Assembly: GCA_965153355.1 (NCBI GenBank)
Contig: OZ231128.1
Coordinates: 37,882,001 to 37,946,000, forward strand
Origin: Flaccisagitta enflata
Lineage: Eukaryota; Chaetognatha; Sagittoidea; Aphragmophora
Direction of reading: 5' to 3'
DNA length: 64,000 nucleotides
Shown here in pieces: positions 10,585-21,115 of this stretch; the stretch's first letter is position 1, and every line of letters starts with the position of its first letter. Under the pieces are notes generated by a model that worked only from the letters and a program-made list of their open reading frames with translations, made no database searches and was not told the DNA's origin. The translations under genes and the position numbers were made by a program.

Positions 10585-11133
10585 AAATCCCAGTATAAAT
10601 TATGGGATTTTACCATCCATCCCGTAACAAACCAATTTTGACCCCAGGAATCCAAATCTGCAGTCTAATTTGATCTCTTATTTTGATAGCCTACAGCTAT
10701 ATTTCTCAACTCAAAATATTCGAAATATTAAATGGGGTCAAATTTTCAAAACTTGAATTTTCTGATTGCATATTTATAATCCTTGCAAAAAACTGTGTGA
10801 AGAAAGAGTTTTTTTTCTAAAAATTTTGACTAGAACATAGTCAAAATTGACTTTATCTACTTGAATCAGATCAAATTTTGAAAAAACAATTTCGCTCTGT
10901 TTTGGAAATTTAATGCTAATTTTGACTATATTTCCCAAAAAATTTAAAGAAAAAATGTTTTTTAATAGTTTTCTCTTCCTTATATAGTATTTTGACTTAA
11001 AAAATGTAGCCATAGCCAACCAAAATGTTAACCAGAGACAATCTTTGACTGCAGATTTGGATTCCTGGGGTCAAAATTAGTTTGAAATACAATAAACGGT
11101 AAAATCCCACAAATTTATAAAAATCCTGGTATT
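10585..11133. mobile_element. Foldback/MITE element with ends of about 90 bp
   Basis: Left-arm words TATGGGATTTTACC, AATTTTGACCCCAGGAATCC and AAATCTGCAGTC recur inverted at 11046-11110 (GACTGCAGATTTGGATTCCT, GGGTCAAAATTAG, GGTAAAATCCCAC). The interior is AT-rich without an ORF of note. The outer ends are imprecise. Confidence 0.7.
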
Positions 11134-11357
11134 TTTTCAAATTCTATAAGCTGTCTTACCAAAGCAAAATTGAAAAAAATTATAATTTTATAGTAAAAAA
11201 AACAAAAATATACTATTTGACAATCATTTTGACTATTATGAAGCAAGATTAAATCCTTTTTAGGTTTTGTCTGAAAATCATGCAGTTTCAGACCATAGTG
11301 CACTTGTTCCAATTCCTTCTGCAGCTTCTTCAAATCCGCCAACCTAGCTTTCTCGCG

Positions 11358-11512
11358 TTTTTAGTCGCGGACACGCGACTTAACACCTTGCCGTGTCGGT
11401 AGGTCGGTAGGTCCGTCCGTCCATCCGTCACATTTTTGAATTTCGAGCGGTTTTCGCATTACTGCTCCTGCCCAACTGTCCGCGACTGGATTGCCATGTA
11501 TCCGGCCTTGTT
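11358..11512 (+). mobile_element. Hairpin element, subfamily C, full copy
   Basis: TTTTTAG, hairpin GTCGCGGACACGCGAC, TTAACACCTTGCCGTGTC, GGTAGGTCGGTAGG zone, CACATTTTTGAATTTCG, TTACTGCTCCTGCCC, AACTGTCCGCGACTGG, GCCATGTATCCGGCCTTGTT. GTCCGCGAC is the complement of the 5' arm GTCGCGGAC. It sits inside the coiled-coil block of the broken minus-strand gene. Confidence 0.85.
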
Positions 11513-11973
11513 CCTTTTGTTCACGCTCTGCTTCCAGATTTTGTCGACGAACTTCGATTATTTCCGCCTGCCTTTGCTTGTACTTTTCGTGAAGTAATTT
11601 GACGTCCTTCCGTGATTTGCTGACGATTTCGCGCTGCTCCGCGGGTGACTTTGATTTGAGCCAGCCGTATGTATGGTTCATCGCGAAGAGCTGGAATGCT
11701 TCGGTCATAATAGCGCTGACGTTTGGCATGTGGACAAGGAGTACCGGAGTTGTTTCTGAATTGTCAGAGATAAAGAATAAAAGCTGCTACTTGATTAAAT
11801 ACATCTCTCCAGTGATGCATTGATTTACAACTCTTAATCATCAATTAATGTTCCGTACCCAGTATCCAAACATTCGCTCGCAGAACTTGTTCTGAGTGGG
11901 TACTCCTCGCACATCGTCACTTTCCAGGTTATGAAACTTTTCGCCAGGTTCATTTGTTCATTCGTTCATGTTT

Positions 11974-12237
<264 letters not shown>

Positions 12238-12475
12238 CAATAAACTAAGTTGTTTTCCCAGGGAACTTTTCCCACCTTCTAAAAGCCCCTGTGGGTCTGC
12301 CGCCGCCGACTCAAGCGCCGATACGAGTTTCGCACATGCACGACCCATCCTGACAACGTCCACTTCTTTATCCTCGAGCATGCGAGCCAGAGGAGACATG
12401 ATTGCAAACGCCCGCGTCACACGCCGGTTGAATTTCACGTTCAGATCGAAGAGGAGCGAATTTCGGCCATTGTAA

Positions 12476-12637
12476 AAACAAGGCCAAGTAGGCCAATAAG
12501 GTGCGACGTGTGGATCGTCGAACGAATGCGTTACCGACCAACCAACCGACTGACCAACCAACCGACCAACCGACCAACCAACCAACGGACACAGCCAGTT
12601 ATAGAGGTGCTTTGTCGCACCTAAAAACGGTTGCGTA
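12476..12637 (-). mobile_element. Hairpin element with divergent arm word GGTGCGAC
   Basis: Read on the minus strand it starts TTTTTAGGTGCGACAAAGC, then ACCTCTATAACTGG, CTGTGTCCG and a GGTTGGTCGG tandem zone. It ends GTCGCACCTTATTGG and GGCCTTGTTTTT. The arm is GGTGC-GACAAA-GCACC and the far complement is GTCGCACC. The plan and both ends are those of the other hairpin elements, but the arm word is entirely different and is still matched at the far end. Confidence 0.75.
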
Positions 12638-12795
12638 CGCAACGCAGAATCGTTCGCCTCAGATCTACGCTTTGATTCCATTCTGCTATTTATATTCTTT
12701 GACCTCTCCTGATATAGGCTCACACTTACGCTGCGAGCTTCCCTCAGCGTCGCCGAAAATATTTCTTGAAAACAGATTTGAATAGAGAATTTCAT

Positions 12796-13447
12796 GTTCT
12801 AAACGGTGAGAATGCGTGTTTTAGCGTGTCGGCGCTTATGCAGGCTCTAGAGATGGTATTTCAAGAGGATATCTGATCTTTGTCAAACAAATCGATTTTC
12901 ACGGCAAAAAAATCATCATGGACGGTCAATATGACTGTTTTAGACAGTATTCAACGATAATCAAATCATATATAATGAATATCATGCAATAAAACCACCT
13001 TAAACGCAATCAAAAAAATTCCGCCATCTTTTTTCCCCCCGCTTTTCTCTTAAGGTCGGTACAGTTTAGGAGCCTACTTTTGGTTCCGTCCTACCATAGT
13101 TTCCATAACCATAGCGTCAATAAAACTGATCATTTTTCTGGTACTCATCCAGACCAAATACATTTGTTTGAATAAACAACCTTAATTTGAAATGAGTCGT
13201 GTCTGGAATTGGAATCTATGTCTCAAATGGTTTTGAAGTAAGAGCAATTTAAAGTAGTTAGATTAGGTTGTAAAACCGGCCAGATTAATTGTCGCTATGG
13301 TCATAAGCTGTTTTCGCCCTTAACGCCCCAAAAGTCTGTTTTGCTGTTTTGTTTCCTACTGTTGTCTGACCATATGTTTGAATCGCTCTCAGCCTTTCGT
13401 TCCATCTTAAATATCATTGGTATCCTATCTTTTGCTTTTCTGTCAAA

Positions 13448-13450
<3 letters not shown>
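12796..13450. other. Unassigned DNA
   Basis: No gene is recognised. A short inverted pair (ATAACCATAGCG near 13107 and CGCTATGGTCAT near 13293) may mark a decayed element. Confidence 0.35.

Positions 13451-13521
<71 letters not shown>
13451..13521. repeat. (CT)n microsatellite
   Basis: About 70 bp of CT with one TTT interruption. Confidence 0.95.
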
Positions 13522-13840
13522 CTACTCTTGTTACTGTTACCACGCGGCATTTCACGGAGGGTCGTCAAAAGCTAATTTCCTCCGCATCTGTTTTGTGTCG
13601 GAGGAGAAAATCTCCTCTAAATACTCCCCTCTATTTTTTTCTTTCTTCCTCCTCTGTTTCCTCCTCGTTTTCTTTCTGTTTCCCTCCTCTTCCCCTCCCT
13701 AAACCCTCCTTGACAACCTGTCTTTTCTTTTCTTCCTCCAGGTCCAGGGTCTCCTACCTTCTTTTTATATCTGGTTTTGGCAGTACAGCTCAACTTTTTG
13801 CTCTTGATTCCATCAACATAATGACCAAAATTACCTTTAC

Positions 13841-13842
<2 letters not shown>
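13522..13842. other. Pyrimidine-rich spacer
   Basis: CCTCCTC and TTTCTTTC-rich sequence between two CT tracts. The long plus-strand ORF across it is carried by low-complexity codons and is not a credible gene. Confidence 0.5.

Positions 13843-13912
<70 letters not shown>
13843..13912. repeat. (CT)n microsatellite
   Basis: About 70 bp of CT. A shorter CT run follows near 13961-13978. Confidence 0.95.
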
Positions 13913-13916
<4 letters not shown>

Positions 13917-14350
13917 CTGTGCTTGATGGATTCTTCCATTCTCTTTCACACCTCTATTTTCTCTCTCTCTCTCTCTCGTCTATTTATCCACCGAACCTCC
14001 ATTTTCTTGCCTCTTATGTTCTTCCTTTCTTGTTTGCCGACATTTTTGGAAACAAACTTTCCTCCCATATATTTGATGGAGCCTTTTGCTCTCCGTCTTT
14101 CCGCTCCTGACTTTCTTTCTTTTTTCTCACTTTTTGTCTGTCTCATTGACTCAAGATGTCTATCTTCCATCGATGTTTCTTTCTATCTTCTGCCATTGTG
14201 TTTTTATGGGACGATTTTGCGATCTCTGTTCTGGTTTTGGTGCCACTTAATGCATGGTCTATACCTTTAATCTCCACATTTCTCGCTCCCGTACAGATGT
14301 TTCTGCTACACGAGCGCTGGACGGATACGGATATGGATGATCTCTCTGAT

Positions 14351-14484
14351 TTTTTCTAGTCGCGGACACACGACTCTACACCTTGCTGTGTCGGTCGGTC
14401 CGTCGGTCCGTCCGTCGGTCACATTTCTGAATACTGCTCCCGCCCAACCGTCCGCGTCAGTCCTGCCGTGTATCCGGTCTTGTG
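14351..14484 (+). mobile_element. Hairpin element, subfamily C, short copy
   Basis: TTTTTTCTAGTCGCGGACAC, ACGACTCTACACCTTGCTG, TGTCGGTCGGTCCGTCGG, CACATTTCTGAATACTGCTC, CCGTCCGCGTCAG, CCGTGTATCCGGTCTTGTG. The 3' end runs directly into the (GT)n tract that begins near 14488. Confidence 0.8.
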
Positions 14485-14487
14485 TGG

Positions 14488-14579
<92 letters not shown>

Positions 14580-14600
14580 GTGTTTGTGTGTGTGCATGTG
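14488..14600. repeat. (GT)n microsatellite
   Basis: About 110 bp of GT, contiguous with the 3' end of the preceding hairpin element. Confidence 0.95.
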
Positions 14601-14798
14601 CGTGTGCGTTTTTTTTTTTGTTAGTGACGAGGGTTAAAACTGGGAGCGTTACTTATAGCTGAATGAAAACTATGGTCTATTTGACAAAAAAATTGGCTTT
14701 CTCCATTATAAAGCGATAGTGAGGTGCATTATGAGCATGGTGAATCATCAAGACTAATCCTTTAACCGTCGCTCAATGAGTCAAATGACAAGAAGTCT

Positions 14799-14977
14799 TT
14801 TTTTAGTCGCGGACACGCGACTCTACACCTTGCCGTGTCGGTCGGTCCGTAGGTCGGTAGGTCCGTCCGTCCATCCGTCCGTCCGTCCGTCCGTCAGATT
14901 ATTTAATTCCGGGCAGTTTTTGCATTGCTGCTCCTGCCCAACCGTCCGCGACTGGCTTGCCTTGTATCCGGCCTTGT
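14799..14977 (+). mobile_element. Hairpin element, subfamily C, full copy
   Basis: TTTTTTTAG, hairpin GTCGCGGACACGCGAC, CTCTACACCTTGCCGTGTC, GGTCGGTCCGTAGG and GTCC zones, GATTATTTAATTCCGGG, TTGCTGCTCCTGCCC, AACCGTCCGCGACTGG, CCTTGTATCCGGCCTTGTC. The 5'/3' words match perfectly. Confidence 0.85.
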
Positions 14978-15402
14978 CTTTTTTCACTTTCGCATAATCT
15001 TCATTCATTCATTTCCTCTCATATTCTTTATCTATTCCCCTTTTTGTCTTTTCCTTCTTGGCTCTTTTTTCCCTTTTTTTCTCACTTCAGTTCTCACATT
15101 TCAAGTCGGTTGTCAGACAACAGCCAACTTTTTCCCTTCTTCTTTTTTTCTTAGCTCTTCCCTCGATTCAATTCTTTTCATTTCTTTATGTGCCAGTCAA
15201 AACAACAAAAAGCCAGTCTCAACACGAAGTGCATTTCAAAAGAAATTGTTGGATTTTTCAATCGATAAACGAATGTGATGTGATGATGTGACATGTGGGT
15301 TCATCGAGTCGATGAGGAATTAGATGAAAAAAAAAACTTTAAATCGCACGTTTACAACCATTGATAAAGATGAAGTGCTTTCGTCCCCACACCCCCCGCC
15401 CC

Positions 15403-15405
15403 ACA

Positions 15406-15490
<85 letters not shown>
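15403..15490. repeat. (CA)n microsatellite
   Basis: About 85 bp of CA preceded by CCCCACACC. Confidence 0.95.
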
Positions 15491-15491
<1 letters not shown>

Positions 15492-16280
15492 ACAAACTCA
15501 GACCTATTATGATAATGTGCGCGCCGAGTTGAGATAGGGTGAAGACGGTGGCAAGTTTGCAACATTGTTTATTCCACGACTCTTTTGGGAACTTAATGTT
15601 CAGGTGCGCACATCCCCAAAGCAAATGCTCTCTCTTCATCTGTCTCTGTCTGTGACTTATTTACTATTTGGCTGGCTGGCTGTCTGTCTGTCTGTTTGTA
15701 CATTTTCGTTTTTCTCGGTGACAGGTTGTTTCTTTCAATTTTTGTCCATCTGTCTGTTGTTATGTTCCAATGTTTATCTTTCTAAGTAATATTAAAGAAA
15801 GCCCAATATTCTTTTTCTTTTTTTCCATTATGAAAAAGTGCCAATGCAGCAAAGTTCCAAATTGCCCCGGGGGAAAAACATAAAGGTTAATCACAAACCT
15901 CTTTTCTCTTTTCTAAAGTAATCCTCCGAAGTAAATGACGTATGGGTTACATTAAAAGAAAATTTTCTTTTGTTAAATGTCGTCTACAAATTTGCTTTAA
16001 TGTACCTCCTTGCTCTTTTGCTGCCTAGACGGCTCTCTCTTTTGGGTTCCATTTCATTCGAGTCAACGCCACTTCATAAGCTTCTTTTCCTTTTTTTGGT
16101 CTGTCGTCTCTGACGTCTGTTGCGTAGATCCGTCGGTCGATTCTTCGGTAGAGTTAATCAATAGAAAGAGTGTTTCTATTCATTTTTCTACTGCTCCTTT
16201 CCAAACGCGTACGGATGAGGATGTCGTAAATTGGACTTTCTCCAAGAAAAGATTGTGATTTTACCGCAGGTAAATCTTTT
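15491..16280. other. Unassigned DNA
   Basis: Moderate complexity with short TCTG and CTTT tracts. No defended gene. A GTAGATCCGTCGGTCG motif near 16124 may be a relic of the hairpin family. Confidence 0.35.
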
Positions 16281-16405
16281 CCTTTGTTCCTTTCTTTCTT
16301 GCTTTCTTGCTTTCTAGCTTTCTTGCTTTCTTGCTTTCTTGCTTTCTTGCTTTCTTGCTTTCGTCCTTTCTTGCTTTCGTCCTTTCTTCTTTCTTTCTTT
16401 ATCTT
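16281..16405. repeat. (CTTT)/(CTTG)n tetranucleotide tract
   Basis: CTTTCTTG and CTTTCGTC words in tandem. Minus-strand KKERKQESKKAR translations are artefacts. Confidence 0.9.
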
Positions 16406-16594
16406 TGATATACATTTTTTAAATTCTTTCACAGCCTCAATTTGGTTCAATAGCCAAGAATTACTATGATCTTCCTACGCAACATTTCTCCGGTCTACAT
16501 AAAAATTTTACCCACCAATGGCTCTGCGCTCTTTGTGCTCCATCTAGTCTTTTTTTTAGGAATCTTGCCACAGGTTCTGATTAAGTGATGATCG

Positions 16595-16699
<105 letters not shown>

Positions 16700-16889
16700 T
16701 CCCTACACTGTATGGTCGTGCACTAGAAATCTGTTTTTCTGTGAAGCCCTTCTTCAGAGATTCTCCTTGCTCCCACTTATTCTTGTCTTTCATAACTCGT
16801 TTCTTCGAAAAAAGAAAAGCACAACGAATTAAACGAAGCTCTTTTAAGATCGATGGATAGCCCATAAAGTCACAAGACTTATTTCCAAT

Positions 16890-19800
16890 GGGGTCCATTA
16901 AAAAAAACAATTGTAAAAATAAGGCGTTAACAATTGTAAGAATAAAAGCTTCAGAACATTAAAGAACAAAAAAAAAAATCAAAACCATAACAATCGTAAG
17001 AGTAAAAACATGAGACGTAAGACGAAAGACTAATAGCCGTAGGTGTAAAAACAAGCCTTTTATCAGGTGTAGACTAGTAAGAAGACAAGATCTGTTGCTT
17101 GAGCCTTTTTTTGAAACAAGTAAGAGATTCAAGTGATTTCAGTGACTCGGGGAGACAGTTCCAATGTTTGATGGCAGAAAAGGCAAAAGATTTTGAAGAA
17201 TTAGCAAGTTCCTTCGAAACGAAATAGTTGAGGGAACTGTGACGAGTATTGTGGGCATGAGTCTGGCTAATTGGTTTAAAATCAATTGACAAGTAATCAG
17301 GCGCACTACCCAATTTGATTTTAAATACATGTACCAGTTTAAAATATCTAACGCGATCGCTAATAGACATCCAAGAAAGACTTTTCAGATCGGCCGCGGT
17401 AACATGATAAAAATGACTCTTTGAGTAGACTAACTTAACCATGCGTCTTTTTACAACATCAAGCTTGTCCTTAAATTGCCGACTGAGAGATTCGTACCAA
17501 GAGGAGCAGCAATAGTCTAAGTGAGGTTGTATCAAAGCATTGCACAAAATTCTACGACATTCTTCATTGAGACAGGAGGAATTGCGATAGAGAAAAGCAA
17601 TACGGCCAGCACATTTCTTCGTCAATTCTAAAGCATGTTCAGAAAAATTGAAAAATTGGTCCAATTGTACACCGAGATATTTTACTGAGGACACTCGTTT
17701 AACAGAAGACCCATCACATGTTATGTCAAAATCACCAACTCTTTTCAGCCTCCGACTAGTACCAAAAAGAATACATTCTGTTTTACCGATGTGCAAAGAT
17801 AACTTGTTGTCTATAAGCCAGGTCTTACAACAAGAAAGCTCACGACTTAATTTTTCCGAGATTACCGACGCATCCGTGTGAGAAAAGATTAAAGCCGAAT
17901 CGTCGGCATATAATGCTAAACGACAATCAACACTTCTATGCATGTCATTAATGTACATGAGAAATAATAAGGGACCTAAGATAGAACCTTGTGGTACTCC
18001 ACATGTGACATCTTCAAAACTAGATCGTGTACCATCAACTTCCACACATTGGGACCTATCCGATAGATAAGAATCAAACCAAGAAATATTGGAAATTCCC
18101 ATTGCCTGTAATTTATCAAGTAAAATGCCATGATCGACCGTATCAAAGGCTTTTTGGAGATCAATCATTACAAGACCAACCAGGCGTCCGTGTCCTATTT
18201 CGGACTTTATATAATCAGACAAACCAATGAGACATGTGTCAGTGGAATATGATCCCCGGAAGCCTGATTGATTTTTGTATAAGAGATCTCTTTTGTTCAA
18301 ATACTCTGTTAGCTGCACATGAACCGCACGCTCCAATACTTTAGAGAGAACACTAAGAACACTAACTGGCCTATAATTGCCAGCCTCCAATTTCGAACCC
18401 TTTTTATAAAGTGGCGCAACTCTCGCTTGTTTAAAACCATAGGGAACAACCTCTGTCAAGATGGACATATTCAAAATGTGTTGTATGGGTTTGACAATAA
18501 TGTCCGCTCCATCACGAAGAAAAAGTGATGGCATGTCATCAAGTCCCACCGCTTTTTTTGGATTCAAAGATTTCAACTGTGTAAGAACAAAGTGACTAGA
18601 AACCGGTGTAAGCACAAACGGATCCCTCAGACCTATTTTTTCACGATAATAATGCCTAAATGCCAAACCTGTTGAGGAAAAGATACCAGAGGGACTAGGT
18701 AATAACCGAACCAAACTCGCCGCTACAGTCGTGTAAAAAGAATTAAAAATTTCTGCCACTTTATGAGAATCAAAAATTTTCGTGCCATTCTCTTCTAAGA
18801 CAATCTTATTTACTGATTCACTACTCGAATAACCAAGAGACTTTAAGAGGCGCCACAGTTTATCAGAATTGCCGCTACTCTGTTTAACTTTGTTAAGAAA
18901 GTAACCCGCTTTGGCCGTCTTAATGTCTCTCTGCACCGAGTTGCGAATCTTACAATATTCTTGATACAAGGAGGAATTATTCTTATCACGTTTAAATTGA
19001 GGCAGTAATCTATCACGTTCTCGGATACCAGCCATAATATGAGAGTTCATCCATGGGTTAGACCGTCTTTTAACACGAATTTCACGAACAGGGGCAACAA
19101 CGTTAATTACATTCTTGAAAATTCGGGAAAATTCATTTAGACAAAAGTTAACATCATTGGATGACAAGACAGACGACCAATCTACCTTTGAAAGCTCAGA
19201 CGTGAATCGAGATGCATTGTAGTTCTTGAAAGATCTAATACGTTTAGTGACAGAGCCGGAAAAAGTTTCTTTTATCACTCCCCTCGTAAAAAATGTTACA
19301 AGATGATCACTAAAACCAAAATCAATGACCCCTGAAGCTTTCACTTTGTCTTCCGAGTTTACAATAACATGATCTAAAATTGATGAACTAGAAGGAGTAA
19401 TACGGGTAGATTCTGAAATAAGTTGTGAACAGTTGTACAATCCAAGGATACTCAGATATTTTGTTACTAAGGGACATGACTGACCTACATCTATGTTTAT
19501 ATCGCCGAGAATGAGCAGATCTTTCCCAGGCTCGACTTTGGCGAGAGTTTGTTCCAGTTTTGTGAGGAATTGTCCATCCGACGGCGGACGATAGCACGCG
19601 CACACTAATATGCCCTTCGTCCGTGGCAGAAGCAACTCGACCCACGTTGCCTCCATGTCGTCGACCATCAGATCGGGTCGAGGGTTATAGGAGATGGTGT
19701 CTCGAATGTAGAGGGCAACACCACCCCCCGATCGATCTCTATCTCGTCGTACAACATTAAAGCCGGGAATCGCGATCTCTCCATCGCCGATCGTCGGGTC

Positions 19801-20483
19801 GATCCATGTCTCTGACGCTGCAAACACAGACGCCTTGGTTCGCGATAAAAGAAGAGAAATTTCCGGGACCTTAGGAAGTAGGGATCTCGTATTAGCGTGA
19901 AGAAAATGAAGACCTTTTTGAAGAAGAATCTGAGGGAGCGAAGAAGAGGAAACAGACGGAAGAAATACAGGTGCCGTTGCTCCTGTCGATCTCCCCTCGC
20001 CATCGTCGGCGACGTTGTTGAAAGGTAGAGAAGACCAGACGCAAATATCGCAAAGGAACGGAATTTCGCCATCGCGTGCGACGCACGTTTGATAGTAATC
20101 AAGAGAAACTGAAGGCGTACATCTCACGTGTGTCCAATTTCCGCAGCCGTCACACGATATGGCCTTGCTGGCCTTTGTTACTCCCTTACTACACACTGTG
20201 CATGGAAAAGAACACTTCCGTCGTGATCCGTTGCTCGAGACAGAAGTACGATCTGGTCGGCGTGAGGACGAGGTGGATGTAGCTGGAGTCGTCGAAGCTG
20301 TTGTCGTTGCTGGTTCAAGGCTGATTTTCTTGCAGTAATTCAAACTTATTTCTGTTCTTTTTTTCCTTGCTCGCGTCTCAACTTTAGCTTCTTCTTCAGT
20401 TCCACTGCATTCAGTCGTAGAAGCAACTTCCTAACAATTCTTTCTCCTCTTGCTTAACACGCTTTTGACCAGAGCTGCTTAAC
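16890..20483 (-). mobile_element. Non-LTR retrotransposon (CR1/Jockey-like group)
   Basis: One long minus-strand ORF carries PHD, endonuclease and reverse transcriptase domains. The 3' flank (17073 down to about 16890) holds three degenerate copies of an ACAATTGTAAGAATAAAA-like unit, read on the plus strand. This could be the short-repeat 3' tail typical of CR1-group elements, or just AT-rich sequence. The 5' end is uncertain: the frame is open back to a TAG at 20431-20433, and a truncated hairpin element begins at 20484. I see no long terminal repeats and no clear target duplication. Confidence 0.8.
17074..20343 (-). CDS. LINE polyprotein: PHD finger, EEP endonuclease, reverse transcriptase
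   Basis: The 1089-codon frame has no internal stop. The PHD zinc finger spans residues 48-101 (C48, C51, C64, C67, H72, C75, C98, C101). An apurinic-type endonuclease domain spans about 145-355, with the N151 region (HANTRSL), E178 (ASETW), YRPPSDG, LLILGDINIDV and SDH. Reverse transcriptase spans about 600-860, with QSGFRGSYSTDTCL, MIDLQKAFDTVDHGILL, GVPQGSILGPLLF and YADD at 812-815. The C-terminal region ends with an HNTRHSS and KHWNCLPESLKSLES motif typical of CR1/Jockey-like elements. The family protein nicks target DNA and copies its own RNA at the nick. The start shown is TTG. The frame stays open to 20430 but I find no upstream ATG in it, and the first internal ATG lies past residue 220. 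The true start is therefore unknown: truncation, re-initiation from a lost ORF1, or a non-AUG start. The intact frame suggests recent insertion. Confidence 0.9.
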   Translation of the reverse strand: MNYCKKISLEPATTTASTTPATSTSSSRRPDRTSVSSNGSRRKCSFPCTVCSKGVTKASKAISCDGCGNWTHVRCTPSVSLDYYQTCVARDGEIPFLCDICVWSSLPFNNVADDGEGRSTGATAPVFLPSVSSSSLPQILLQKGLHFLHANTRSLLPKVPEISLLLSRTKASVFAASETWIDPTIGDGEIAIPGFNVVRRDRDRSGGGVALYIRDTISYNPRPDLMVDDMEATWVELLLPRTKGILVCACYRPPSDGQFLTKLEQTLAKVEPGKDLLILGDINIDVGQSCPLVTKYLSILGLYNCSQLISESTRITPSSSSILDHVIVNSEDKVKASGVIDFGFSDHLVTFFTRGVIKETFSGSVTKRIRSFKNYNASRFTSELSKVDWSSVLSSNDVNFCLNEFSRIFKNVINVVAPVREIRVKRRSNPWMNSHIMAGIRERDRLLPQFKRDKNNSSLYQEYCKIRNSVQRDIKTAKAGYFLNKVKQSSGNSDKLWRLLKSLGYSSSESVNKIVLEENGTKIFDSHKVAEIFNSFYTTVAASLVRLLPSPSGIFSSTGLAFRHYYREKIGLRDPFVLTPVSSHFVLTQLKSLNPKKAVGLDDMPSLFLRDGADIIVKPIQHILNMSILTEVVPYGFKQARVAPLYKKGSKLEAGNYRPVSVLSVLSKVLERAVHVQLTEYLNKRDLLYKNQSGFRGSYSTDTCLIGLSDYIKSEIGHGRLVGLVMIDLQKAFDTVDHGILLDKLQAMGISNISWFDSYLSDRSQCVEVDGTRSSFEDVTCGVPQGSILGPLLFLMYINDMHRSVDCRLALYADDSALIFSHTDASVISEKLSRELSCCKTWLIDNKLSLHIGKTECILFGTSRRLKRVGDFDITCDGSSVKRVSSVKYLGVQLDQFFNFSEHALELTKKCAGRIAFLYRNSSCLNEECRRILCNALIQPHLDYCCSSWYESLSRQFKDKLDVVKRRMVKLVYSKSHFYHVTAADLKSLSWMSISDRVRYFKLVHVFKIKLGSAPDYLSIDFKPISQTHAHNTRHSSLNYFVSKELANSSKSFAFSAIKHWNCLPESLKSLESLTCFKKRLKQQILSSY

Positions 20484-20606
20484 TTTAAAGTCGCGTGCTA
20501 CATTACTCCACAACCTGCTTTGTCGGTCCGCCAGGCGGTCGGTCAGTTGGTCCGTTGTCCAACCGTCCGTCCGTCACACTTCAAATCGAGGTTTTTGAGT
20601 CTTCAG
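20484..20606 (+). mobile_element. Hairpin element, subfamily A, 5' fragment
   Basis: TTTAAAGTCGCGTGCTACAT, ACTCCACAACCTGCTTTGTC, GGTCCGCCAGGCGGTCGG and TCCGTCCGTCACACTTC match the A start. The hairpin's second arm is damaged and the 3' module is absent. It lies next to the 5' end of the retrotransposon. Confidence 0.7.
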
Positions 20607-20641
20607 TATGTTAGGAAATGTCATCAGTTGCAAAATCGTTA

Positions 20642-21115
20642 GTACCCGATGTACCCGATGTACCCGATGTACCCGATGCCCCTAAGTATATGTCAGGTTG
20701 ACATGTTGAGAGAGGCAGCGGCCTCCAAGGTGTCGAAATCCTATGAATACGCTGATGGGGATTCGTGGGAAATCTCTTGGCCCTCAGGGCAAGAATGAAG
20801 GCTTTTTAGCAACAATTTGGGCTGCAAGGCTAAGATTTGGGTTAAAAGGCAGGGATATGGGCCTAAAAGCAAGGGTTTGGGTCTTAAGCCTGAAATTCGG
20901 GTCTAAAGGCTGGGATTTGAACCTTTAGGCTGGTCTTTGCAGTGAGATTTTTGGCTGATGGGCAATAGGCTGAGATGTGAGCTTTGAGGATTGATATCTT
21001 AAGGATGGTATATGGGCCTTGTAACTGGAATTTGAGCCTTGAGGGGGGGGGGGGGGGGTGAACGGAGAAGGAGAAGAAGAAAAACCTCCCCATGTGTGAA
21101 TGCATAGGTCAAAAA
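20642..21115. mobile_element. GGCAGCGGCC-family element, diverged copy
   Basis: It begins with four GTACCCGAT units, then CCCCTAAGTATATGTCAG and GAGGCAGCGGCCTCC. An internal array of GGGTTTGGGTCTTAAGCC-like units follows, then a 15-G run, GAAGGAGAAGAAGAAAAAC, and the right-hand CCCATGTGTGAATGCATAGG. End words and order match 7815-8537 and 49494-49980, though the strict 49-bp TIR is decayed. Confidence 0.65.

Noticed and set aside
13341-14270. 309-codon plus-strand ORF
   Set aside because: It crosses two CT tracts and pyrimidine-rich spacer. Ser/Leu/Phe bias follows base composition.
17074-20343. Retroviral or LTR-element origin of the RT gene
   Set aside because: An EEP endonuclease precedes the RT, and there is no protease, RNase H-integrase order or flanking LTR, so it is a non-LTR element.
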